A DNA stretch of 64,000 bases, from assembly GCA_046760105.1 (NCBI GenBank), contig JBHIDJ010000004.1:23581-87580 (forward strand), written 5' to 3'. Source of the stretch: JBHIDJ01 sp046760105. Its GTDB lineage: Bacteria; Pseudomonadota; Gammaproteobacteria; Acidiferrobacterales; SPGG2. The first letter of the stretch is position 1. Each line of letters opens with the position of its first letter. This document shows positions 19,487 through 26,606 of this stretch, piece by piece. The notes under the pieces are model-generated. The model saw only the letters and a list, made by a program, of their open reading frames with translations. It did not search any database and was not told the DNA's origin. A program made the position numbers and the translations under genes.

Positions 19487-19503
19487 TGCACTGTCCTGGT
19501 GCA
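19487..19503 (+). promoter_or_regulatory. Candidate NtrC binding site upstream of glnK
   Basis: TGCACTGTCCTGGTGCA is a 17-bp dyad of the form TGCACY-N5-GGTGCA, a near match to the NtrC consensus. It is centred about 130 nt upstream of the predicted sigma-54 start, a normal enhancer distance. A further half-site-like TTGGTGCG follows near 19530. Confidence 0.65.
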
Positions 19504-19599
19504 ACGCCCGCGTCCACATTCGCCAGCTTGGTGCGTAGCGCTCGCTTTAAGCTACCGTCGGCTGTGCTAACTGCTTATTTTTCCAGCGATTGACCGTTC

Positions 19600-19615
19600 T
19601 GGCACAGCTACTGCA
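19600..19615 (+). promoter_or_regulatory. Sigma-54 promoter for glnK-amtB
   Basis: TGGCACAGCTACTGCA fits the -24/-12 consensus TGGCACG-N4-TTGCA with two mismatches; the invariant GG and GC are correctly spaced. Transcription would start near 19626, leaving a leader of about 60 nt before glnK. Paired with the NtrC-like site upstream it predicts induction under nitrogen limitation. Confidence 0.7.
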
Positions 19616-19688
19616 GAGCAGGAGAAGCACGCCTGTGCTGCCGGTTTAGCCAGGCCGTTCTGATTCGTATCGATGGGGGAACCGACGG

Positions 19689-20027
19689 ATGAAATTTGTC
19701 ACGGCAATCATCAAGCCTTTCAAGTTGGACGACGTGCGTGAAGCGCTATCGAGCGTCGGCGTACGCGGGATCACGGTGACCGAGGTCAAGGGCTTTGGGC
19801 GCCAGAAAGGTCACACCGAACTCTACCGGGGCGCAGAATACGTTGTCGATTTCTTACCCAAGGTCAAGCTCGAGATCGCCATCGATGCCGACCTTGTGGA
19901 CCAGGTTGTCGAAGCGATCACCGCTGCGGCCAAGACCGACAAAATCGGTGACGGCAAGATTTTCGTGTTTGATCTCGAGCGGGCCATGCGTATACGCACC
20001 GGGGAGACCGGTAAAGACGCCCTTTAA
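19689..20027 (+). CDS. glnK: PII nitrogen regulatory protein
   Basis: The 112-residue protein is a PII signal transducer. It has the start MKFVTAIIKPFKLDDVREAL, the T-loop with the uridylylation tyrosine Tyr51 (RGAEYVVDFLPK), the B-loop KTDKIGDGKIFVF, and the C-terminal RIRTGETGKDAL. PII senses ATP/ADP and 2-oxoglutarate and gates AmtB. It precedes amtB by 22 nt, and the upstream sigma-54/NtrC-type signals favour the name glnK over glnB. The Shine-Dalgarno sequence is a GGGGGA about 10 nt upstream. Confidence 0.96.
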   Translation: MKFVTAIIKPFKLDDVREALSSVGVRGITVTEVKGFGRQKGHTELYRGAEYVVDFLPKVKLEIAIDADLVDQVVEAITAAAKTDKIGDGKIFVFDLERAMRIRTGETGKDAL

Positions 20028-20049
20028 AACCAGTGAGGAATTGACGACG

Positions 20050-21348
20050 ATGAGATGTGCAAACGCTAAGAAAGTACTCGCCACTTTAACGCTATTTTTG
20101 GTAGCTGGCTTGCCTGAGCGTGTGCTGGCCGACGAATTGAACTCGGGTGACACGGCCTGGATGCTAACCGCCACCGCGCTGGTACTGTTCATGACCATAC
20201 CCGGTCTGTCGCTATTTTACGCCGGCCTAGTGCGCACCAAGAATGTGCTATCTGTGCTCATGCAGTGCTTTGCCATCACGTGTTTAATCTCCGTCGTGTG
20301 GCTGGTTTACGCCTACGGCCTCGCATTCGGCGATGGCGGCGGTCTCAATAAGCTGGTCGGTATCGGCAAATTTTTTATGGCCGGCGTCGGGAGGGATACG
20401 TTAAGCGGTACGATTCCGGAAACTGTGTTCTCGATGTTCCAACTCACCTTCGCCATCATTACGCCGGCACTGATCGTCGGTGGCTTCGCCGAGCGCATGA
20501 AGTTCTCCGCCATGCTCTGGTTCTCGGTGCTATGGGTTACGCTGGTTTACGCACCCATATGTCACTGGGTGTGGGGCGGTGGTTGGCTGGGTGACCTTGG
20601 CCTGCTGGACTTCGCCGGTGGCACGGTTGTGCACATCAACGCCGGGGTAGCGGCGCTGGTCGCGGCCCTAGTGCTCGGTAAGCGCAGGGAATTTCCAAAA
20701 ACCCCCATGCCGCCGCACAACCTGGCTATTACGGTCGCCGGGGCTTCCATGCTGTGGGTCGGCTGGTTTGGATTCAACGCCGGCAGCGCTGTCGCGTCTA
20801 ATGGTGATGCCGGCATGGCAATGTTAGTGACTCACATCGGCGCTGCGACCGGGTCTCTAGGATGGATGTTTAGCGAATGGATCAAGCACGGTAAGCCGAG
20901 TGTGTTGGGTATTGTCACCGGTATGGTGGCGGGCCTGGGAACTATCACACCAGCATCGGGATTTGTGGGTCCCATTGGCGCCCTTATTATCGGCGCCGCG
21001 GCAGGTGTCGCTTGCTTCTGGGCTACGTACACCATGAAGCGCATTTTGTATGTTGACGATTCGCTCGATGTCTTCCCCGTCCACGGCGTCGGCGGAGTTA
21101 TTGGGACCTTGCTCACGGGCGTGTTCGTCGGTGTCCTTGGTGGCGCTGGCCTCGCCGAGGGTGTGGCCATGGGCCGACAGGTGGGGATTCAGTTCGTTGG
21201 CGTGATCGCGACGATAACCTGGTGCGCCGTCGCCAGCCTAATCATTTTCAAGCTATTGGACATTACCATCGGCTTACGCGTGAGTGAAGAGCAAGAAACT
21301 GAGGGCCTGGATCTCGCGCTCCACGATGAGAAGGGCTACAACTGGTAG
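20050..21348 (+). CDS. amtB: Ammonium transporter
   Basis: From the ATG at 20050 the protein has 432 residues. A cleavable signal peptide (hydrophobic run LATLTLFLVAGL, about residues 10-21, ending before ADELNSGD) is followed by 11 transmembrane helices. Family motifs are DTAWMLTATALVLFMTIPGL, FYAGLVRTKNVLSVLMQ, the pore His in CHWVWGGGWLG, and DVFPVHGVGGVIGTL with the second pore His. An open frame extends upstream through glnK, but the start after the glnK stop gives the expected precursor. It is cotranscribed with glnK, whose product blocks the pore when nitrogen is sufficient. Confidence 0.96.
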   Translation: MRCANAKKVLATLTLFLVAGLPERVLADELNSGDTAWMLTATALVLFMTIPGLSLFYAGLVRTKNVLSVLMQCFAITCLISVVWLVYAYGLAFGDGGGLNKLVGIGKFFMAGVGRDTLSGTIPETVFSMFQLTFAIITPALIVGGFAERMKFSAMLWFSVLWVTLVYAPICHWVWGGGWLGDLGLLDFAGGTVVHINAGVAALVAALVLGKRREFPKTPMPPHNLAITVAGASMLWVGWFGFNAGSAVASNGDAGMAMLVTHIGAATGSLGWMFSEWIKHGKPSVLGIVTGMVAGLGTITPASGFVGPIGALIIGAAAGVACFWATYTMKRILYVDDSLDVFPVHGVGGVIGTLLTGVFVGVLGGAGLAEGVAMGRQVGIQFVGVIATITWCAVASLIIFKLLDITIGLRVSEEQETEGLDLALHDEKGYNW

Positions 21349-21367
21349 GTGCACGGCTTCTCCCAAG

Positions 21368-21400
21368 AAAAAAGGCGGGCATGTATATGTCCGCCTTTTT
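21368..21400 (+). terminator. Bidirectional terminator after amtB
   Basis: AAAAAAGGCGGGCAT pairs with ATGTCCGCCTTTTT around a GTAT loop, with one G-U pair. The A run on one side and the T run on the other make it a classic Rho-independent terminator for both amtB and the convergent DUF945 gene. Confidence 0.9.
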
Positions 21401-21427
21401 CATACGGGTTGACTGGACTTTGCGCGC

Positions 21428-22843
21428 TTATGCTCCCAGACCCAGCAGCGGCTGCTTCAGCGGCCGGTCATTCACCAAGAATCGGCCTTGCCGGAAAGAC
21501 ACACTGATCCTGTAATACGGGCCGTCCGGGATGAGTAATTTCGTGAAACCGTTCTTATTCAGGTACGAGGGATAGGCCTCGTCCACGATGCTCGACATCA
21601 CCTCCGGTGTCAGCCTGGTCATATCCTTTTGCGATAGCATCCCGCGCCGCTTGTAGATCTCGATATCCTGCCGAATGCGCGGCGTGAGAATCGCTTTCAC
21701 CATGCTCGGGGGAATCGAAAGTTTGGCCTCGCCCTGCAGCGCTCTTAGCAGAAGCATGGTGTTTTCCGCCACGTTCAGGTTGCTACCGTCGAGTATAAAC
21801 TTGGCCTCGCCGGTCAGTTCGCCCTCGCGCGATTTGAAACTGAGTTTGGTGATCTCAAGCTCCGGTGCTTTTTTCGACAGGTTCGCGATGAGCTTCATCG
21901 TTTCTGCCGCGACCATCATCGAGCGCTGTTCGTCGGGCAATCCCCGCTTGCTGATAGTGTTAATTGCCGTCTCATACTTGCGTAGCGCGGCAGCGTCTAG
22001 CTTGCGCAGCACGATGGTGAGCTGACCAGGCCCGTAGTGGTTGGCGCCGACCTGGACATCCTTGACCTGATAGCTCACCGTCGTATTGACATTGGGGCCC
22101 ACTGGCTTGGCGTTGGTCGTGAAGCGCAACCCTTTAACCGTGACATCAGGTCCGATGCCGATGTTCGCTACATGTAAGGCACTGTTGCCAAACATAAAGC
22201 CGGCCTTGCCACCAGTTGCGTCAGAACGGAATTTCACCTGGCTAAGCGAGAACTCCCCGTTCTTCGAAGGAAACGACAGCCCCGGAGACTGCAACTCCGC
22301 AATGACCTGTTCGCCTCGCTCCCGAAACACGATGGTTCCGCTCAGACCGCGCCAGTTGATCGCCCCACCGTCTTTACTCTTGCGGCGCGAAGGCGGGACG
22401 TTGATTTGCATCTCGGCGTTGCCCGATAGAGCAAGCACCGTATCAGCCGTGGCCGGGGGTAGCTGTTTGATGAGGTCCTTCAGGGTTTCAGCACCTTTTC
22501 TCGGCGCGAGCGTGGCACGACTGCTCACAAACGCCACCGCCGGTGTTAGCTCGAGCTGGCCCTGCATTAGGCGGTCCAGGGCAAGCGGGCCGTGAGCGAT
22601 ATCGTGTGTCAACGACACATCAACCGGCAGGCCCGGGAGGGTTACCACGGTTTCGGCGGTGGATCGTAGCCATCCGCGCTCGTAGTGCTTCGTCCTGACA
22701 GTCGTGGAGCCGTTTTTGGCCATCTGCTCGACGATGCTGTTGTAGGCGTTTTCCGCTTGCATGCCGAACCAGAACGGCGCGGCCCCGGCCGCCACGACGA
22801 GTAGGATTAGCACCATCCCTAGAATCGTTACAATCTTCTTCAC
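21428..22843 (-). CDS. YdgA-like DUF945 family protein
   Basis: The 471-residue product matches the DUF945/YdgA family. It has one N-terminal membrane anchor or uncleaved signal (about residues 4-27), then a large extracytoplasmic part with YERGWLRSTAETVVTLPG and later conserved strands. The start is GTG with GGAGA upstream. The family has no established biochemical function, although the E. coli members are inner-membrane anchored. It stands alone between convergent amtB and the divergent dehydrogenase region. Confidence 0.85.
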   Translation of the reverse strand: MKKIVTILGMVLILLVVAAGAAPFWFGMQAENAYNSIVEQMAKNGSTTVRTKHYERGWLRSTAETVVTLPGLPVDVSLTHDIAHGPLALDRLMQGQLELTPAVAFVSSRATLAPRKGAETLKDLIKQLPPATADTVLALSGNAEMQINVPPSRRKSKDGGAINWRGLSGTIVFRERGEQVIAELQSPGLSFPSKNGEFSLSQVKFRSDATGGKAGFMFGNSALHVANIGIGPDVTVKGLRFTTNAKPVGPNVNTTVSYQVKDVQVGANHYGPGQLTIVLRKLDAAALRKYETAINTISKRGLPDEQRSMMVAAETMKLIANLSKKAPELEITKLSFKSREGELTGEAKFILDGSNLNVAENTMLLLRALQGEAKLSIPPSMVKAILTPRIRQDIEIYKRRGMLSQKDMTRLTPEVMSSIVDEAYPSYLNKNGFTKLLIPDGPYYRISVSFRQGRFLVNDRPLKQPLLGLGA

Positions 22844-22969
22844 GTTTATCTCCAGCTGATCTCAGGTCTTACTCCTTGTTAAGTATAGGAAATATAACAG
22901 CAATTACAGCCCCCAGGGCAAGGGTGAGAGCTGCTCGTATTGCCGAGCGCGTGGCGCGCAAACGACACG

Positions 22970-23104
22970 CTAAGGCCCGTTGATAAAGGCGGATACCGCC
23001 ATGGCAGCGGCGTGGATACCGTGGTTGTAGTAGAACGTCGGAAATGGCTTGGCGGCGGCCGCCTCCTCACGGGACTTGGACACTGGGGTCTCCTTACTCG
23101 CCAT
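22970..23104 (-). CDS. Possible 44-residue small protein
   Basis: A short frame encodes 44 residues, starting MASKETPVSKSREEAAAAKP and ending with an aromatic and alanine-rich segment FYYNHGIHAAAMAVSAFING. A charged start followed by a hydrophobic end looks protein-like, and the region is otherwise empty. The Shine-Dalgarno sequence is weak and no family was recognised. It lies divergently to the dehydrogenase gene at 23185, within a gap of 341 nt. It could be a real small gene or chance coding. Confidence 0.4.
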   Translation of the reverse strand: MASKETPVSKSREEAAAAKPFPTFYYNHGIHAAAMAVSAFINGP

Positions 23105-23184
23105 GATTGCAGTCCATCAGCCGAAAGCATACTTACATTATAATCTTGTACCTTCGATCTCGAACCTTTTGGGTTGAGCCGCTT

Positions 23185-24060
23185 ATGAAAACCGGAGTCA
23201 TTGGGCTTGGCGCTATGGGTGCTCCCATGGCGCTCAACCTGCACAAGGCTGGCAGGCTTAGCGCGGTGTGGAATCGCACACATCAGAGGGCGGACGAGCT
23301 AGCCGCCGAGACGGGCGTCACGGCTGCGCCTGAACCAGCCGCGCTTGCGCGTGACTGCGAGCTTATCATCACGAGTCTCTCGCGCGACGCGGTGTTACTC
23401 GACGTAATTGATGCCATGTTAACAAGCCTCGGTGCAGGTAAAGTGGTGGTAGACACCTCGACGGTGAGTTCTGAAACTGCGCGCAAAGTCGCACGAACGC
23501 TGGCCGGCGTGGATGCTGCGTTTCTCGATGCGCCGGTATCGGGCGGTGTCGAGGGCGCACGTCAAGGCACGCTGGCGATGATGGTCGGCGGCGATGCGAA
23601 TGTGCTCGACCGTGTGCGGCCGGTGTTGGACGCGATCGCATCACGTATCGCCCACATCGGGCCGGTCGGCAGTGGACAAGGTGCAAAGGCCGTCAATCAA
23701 GTGATGGTGGCCGGCATCAATCAGGCGGTTTCCGAATCGCTCGCGTTCGCGCAGGCGATGGGCTTGCCGATGGAGAAGGTTATCGACGTCTTGGCTACTG
23801 GCGCGGCGGGCAACTGGTTCCTGACCCATCGCGGACCAACTATGATCAAACAGAACTTCACGCCCGGTTTCAAGGTGAGTTTGCACCATAAAGATCTCAG
23901 TATCTGTAAGCAGATGGCGGAGCATTTTCAGGCGCAGTTACCGCTGGTGGAGATGTCCTTGATTCACTATCAGCGGTTAATGGATGCAGGTTTCGGCAAT
24001 GAAGATATCTCAGCGCTGTTTCGACAGAAGAGAGCGATATTTGAGACAGCGAACAAGTAA
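23185..24060 (+). CDS. NAD(P)-dependent beta-hydroxyacid dehydrogenase
   Basis: From the ATG at 23185 the protein has 291 residues and fits the 3-hydroxyisobutyrate/tartronate-semialdehyde reductase family. It shows the Rossmann start MKTGVIGLGAMGAPMALNL, the substrate motif FLDAPVSGGVEGARQGTLAM, and GSGQGAKAVNQVMVAGINQA with the catalytic Lys. The C-terminal all-helical dimerisation domain contains FKVSLHHKDLSICKQMA. The frame opens 26 codons earlier, but that extension is not family-like. The specific substrate (tartronate semialdehyde, 3-hydroxyisobutyrate or succinic semialdehyde) cannot be told from sequence. Confidence 0.92.
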   Translation: MKTGVIGLGAMGAPMALNLHKAGRLSAVWNRTHQRADELAAETGVTAAPEPAALARDCELIITSLSRDAVLLDVIDAMLTSLGAGKVVVDTSTVSSETARKVARTLAGVDAAFLDAPVSGGVEGARQGTLAMMVGGDANVLDRVRPVLDAIASRIAHIGPVGSGQGAKAVNQVMVAGINQAVSESLAFAQAMGLPMEKVIDVLATGAAGNWFLTHRGPTMIKQNFTPGFKVSLHHKDLSICKQMAEHFQAQLPLVEMSLIHYQRLMDAGFGNEDISALFRQKRAIFETANK

Positions 24061-24101
24061 CTTGTGACTCGTGATTGGTCATTAGCCATAGTCACTGAGG
24101 T

Positions 24102-24695
24102 TTACCTTTCACGTTTAACTTTTAGCCGCAGCGCTTGAATCCCGAGTTCATGCAAACGCCTATTAGCGGCATTGAGTTCTTCCAGGTTGTCATAGGGTCC
24201 GAGGCGCACACGGTGATATTCGCCTTTACCCTCAATGGCGACCTTCTGAATATGCGTCACCAAGCCATTTAAAGCCAGCTTTGCCTTGAGGCGATCGGCA
24301 TCCTCGAAGTTGGCGAACGAAGCCGCCTGCAGCACGTAGCGCACGTTGCGTTCTGGGGTAGCTGCACTGGTGGCTTTTCTCTGTGTTGGTGAGCCATTAT
24401 CCGGTAGTACCGTCTCGATCTCCGGCAAAATGGTATAAAAGTCGAATTTCGGCTTTGGTATCTCATCGGGTGTCGTTGATGAGGCACGTTTTTCTGTGGC
24501 CGTGGTTATCGATTTTTCGGTCCGATTAAATAGTGTCCGCAAACCGCTCCCGGGCGAGCTAACCCGGTGAACGAACAGCTCGACTAATATCGTCAATGCA
24601 ATGCCGATACCGAGACCCAGCACGAGCAACGTCCAGTTGGGTAGCTTCCTAGATTTACGCCCCCGTTTTGTTATTTTCTTGCGCCTCGTAGCCAT
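24102..24695 (-). CDS. SPOR-domain membrane protein (FtsN-like)
   Basis: The 197-residue product has a basic cytoplasmic N-terminus (KKITKRGRKSRKL), one transmembrane helix (about residues 22-45), a variable linker, and a C-terminal SPOR domain from about residue 124. The SPOR domain begins RYVLQAASFANFEDADRLKA and contains YHRVRLGPYDNLEELNAAN. SPOR domains bind denuded glycan at division septa. Topology and placement 6 nt after argS are typical of gammaproteobacterial FtsN-like proteins. The last codons, KVKRER and stop, fall within an AT-rich stretch resembling the dispersed TTTCACG repeat. Confidence 0.88.
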   Translation of the reverse strand: MATRRKKITKRGRKSRKLPNWTLLVLGLGIGIALTILVELFVHRVSSPGSGLRTLFNRTEKSITTATEKRASSTTPDEIPKPKFDFYTILPEIETVLPDNGSPTQRKATSAATPERNVRYVLQAASFANFEDADRLKAKLALNGLVTHIQKVAIEGKGEYHRVRLGPYDNLEELNAANRRLHELGIQALRLKVKRER

Positions 24696-24701
24696 TTCAG
24701 G

Positions 24702-26495
24702 TCACATGCTCTCCGGGGCGGAAACACTCAATAGCCTGAGGCCGTTTGTGATTACCTGGCGCGTCGCGTCGATTAGGTTCAAGCGTGCGTCACGCAGATC
24801 AGGCGATTCAACCAAAAACGTATGTGCGTTGTAATAGATGTGAAAACTATTTGCCAACTCGCGCAGATAATGAGGAAGCTGATGCGGTTCATGCGCCAAC
24901 GCCGCTGATTCCACAACTTCAGGGAAGCGCGAGAGCGCGGTAAGCAGCTCCAGTTCATGGGTCTCGGTCAGCAGGTGTACCTTCGCGTTGCCGTTTTCTC
25001 GGTTGCGTGTCAGCTGCTTTTCCTTCAGTTGTCGGAACACGCTGCAGATGCGCGCGTACGCGTATTGTACATAGTAAACGGGGTTGTCGGAGGTCTGCGA
25101 CTTTGCCAAGTCTAGATCGAAGTCCATATGCTGCTCGCATTTGCGCATGACGTAAAAGTAGCGTGCCGCATCTTTGCCGACCTCGTCGCACAGTTCACGC
25201 AGGGTCACGAACTCGCCGCTGCGAGTCGACATCTGTAAACGTTTGCCGCCACGATAGAGGTTGGCGAACTGAACCAACAAGACATCAAGCTTTGAGGAAT
25301 CATCGCCGATGGCGCTGAGCGCCGCTTTCATCCGCGGTACATAACCATGATGGTCTGCGCCCCAAACATCGATAACGCGCTCGAAGCCGCGTTCCAATTT
25401 ATCCATGTGGTAGGCGATATCTGATGCGAAATACGTCGACTGACCATTTTCGCGTACGACCACACGGTCTTTTTCATCGCCGTAATCGGTGGAGCGAAAC
25501 CAGAGCGCACCGCCTTTTTTATAAACATGGCTCGAACGACGAAGCCGCTCGATCGCACGATCCACTGCGCCACTGTCTGCGAGCGAACGTTCCGAGAGCC
25601 ACAGGTCGTAAACAACGCCGAACGCCTCGAGGTCCTTGCGGATGCCGGCCAGTATGTTATTGAGAGCATGGTCATAAACCGTGCGGTAATGACTATCGCC
25701 GAGCAAGTTTTTGGCCCGTGCGATAAGGGCATCGATATGAGTCTCGGCATCACCTGCCGCAGGCGTGTCGGGCGGCAGGTTGCGCATCACTGCCGCTGCC
25801 GGACGACAGAGCACTTCACCTTGGCTGCGATGTAGGTCGGCGGCGATGTCATAGATGTAATCGCCCCGGTAACCACTGGCGGGAAAGCTAATCGACTCAC
25901 CGCATAACTCGAGGCAGCGTAGCCACACACTGGTCGCGAGGATATCCATTTGACGACCCGCGTCGTTAACGTAGTATTCGCGGTGAACCTTAAATCCAAC
26001 CGCCTGCAGCAGATCCGCTACGGTCGCGCCATAGGCGGCCCCCCGCCCGTGGCCGACATGCAGCGGCCCGGTGGGGTTGGCGGAGACAAACTCCACCTGT
26101 ATTGCGTGACTAGCACCTATCTCACTGCGGCCGTAGTCATCACCAGCCTCGAGGATGTCCGCCACCGTCGTTTGCAACGCATGGGCGCTCAGGAAAAAGT
26201 TGATAAAACCAGGACCGGCGGTTTCCTCTTTGTCTATCATGTCGGACACACGCACGCCCTCCACGATCAGGTCTGGGTCACGGAGACACTTCACGATCTT
26301 TTCTGCCAGTTCAAGCGGGTTTGCGCGCGCCTTTTTGCCCAGCAACAGTGCGTAGTTGCTGGAAACATCGCCGTGGCCTTCGTGACGCGGACGTTCGGTC
26401 GTGATCGGGATACCCTCCCCCGGCGGTATCTCGCCGGCTTGCTCGAGTTTGCTGATCACCTCGGCAAGCAGTGCTTTGATGAAGTCCTGTTTCAC
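24702..26495 (-). CDS. argS: Arginyl-tRNA synthetase
   Basis: ArgS charges tRNA-Arg. The 597-residue product is of family length. It has the N-terminal Add1 domain, the class I HIGH-type signature NPTGPLHVGHGRGAAYGA near residue 130, the KMSKS-equivalent LQMSTRSGEFVTLRELCDEVG, and the C-terminal DALR anticodon-binding domain. The start is GTG. It is the first gene of a two-gene run with the SPOR gene. The tRNA-Arg(CCG) at 16.7 kb would be one of its substrates. Confidence 0.96.
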   Translation of the reverse strand: MKQDFIKALLAEVISKLEQAGEIPPGEGIPITTERPRHEGHGDVSSNYALLLGKKARANPLELAEKIVKCLRDPDLIVEGVRVSDMIDKEETAGPGFINFFLSAHALQTTVADILEAGDDYGRSEIGASHAIQVEFVSANPTGPLHVGHGRGAAYGATVADLLQAVGFKVHREYYVNDAGRQMDILATSVWLRCLELCGESISFPASGYRGDYIYDIAADLHRSQGEVLCRPAAAVMRNLPPDTPAAGDAETHIDALIARAKNLLGDSHYRTVYDHALNNILAGIRKDLEAFGVVYDLWLSERSLADSGAVDRAIERLRRSSHVYKKGGALWFRSTDYGDEKDRVVVRENGQSTYFASDIAYHMDKLERGFERVIDVWGADHHGYVPRMKAALSAIGDDSSKLDVLLVQFANLYRGGKRLQMSTRSGEFVTLRELCDEVGKDAARYFYVMRKCEQHMDFDLDLAKSQTSDNPVYYVQYAYARICSVFRQLKEKQLTRNRENGNAKVHLLTETHELELLTALSRFPEVVESAALAHEPHQLPHYLRELANSFHIYYNAHTFLVESPDLRDARLNLIDATRQVITNGLRLLSVSAPESM

Positions 26496-26606
26496 CGTAT
26501 TTTGTTGAGTATCTCTGTGTTATTAGGTTTGAGGAGCTAGAAAAGGCTGGAGATTCTACAGAGCCGGCAGCGTGGCGAGAAGCCGCAAACCGCTTCAGCT
26601 ACAAAG

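Noticed and set aside
19795..20049. amtB starting inside glnK
   Set aside because: The upstream part is the glnK sequence read in another frame; the ATG at 20050 gives a normal signal peptide and transporter.
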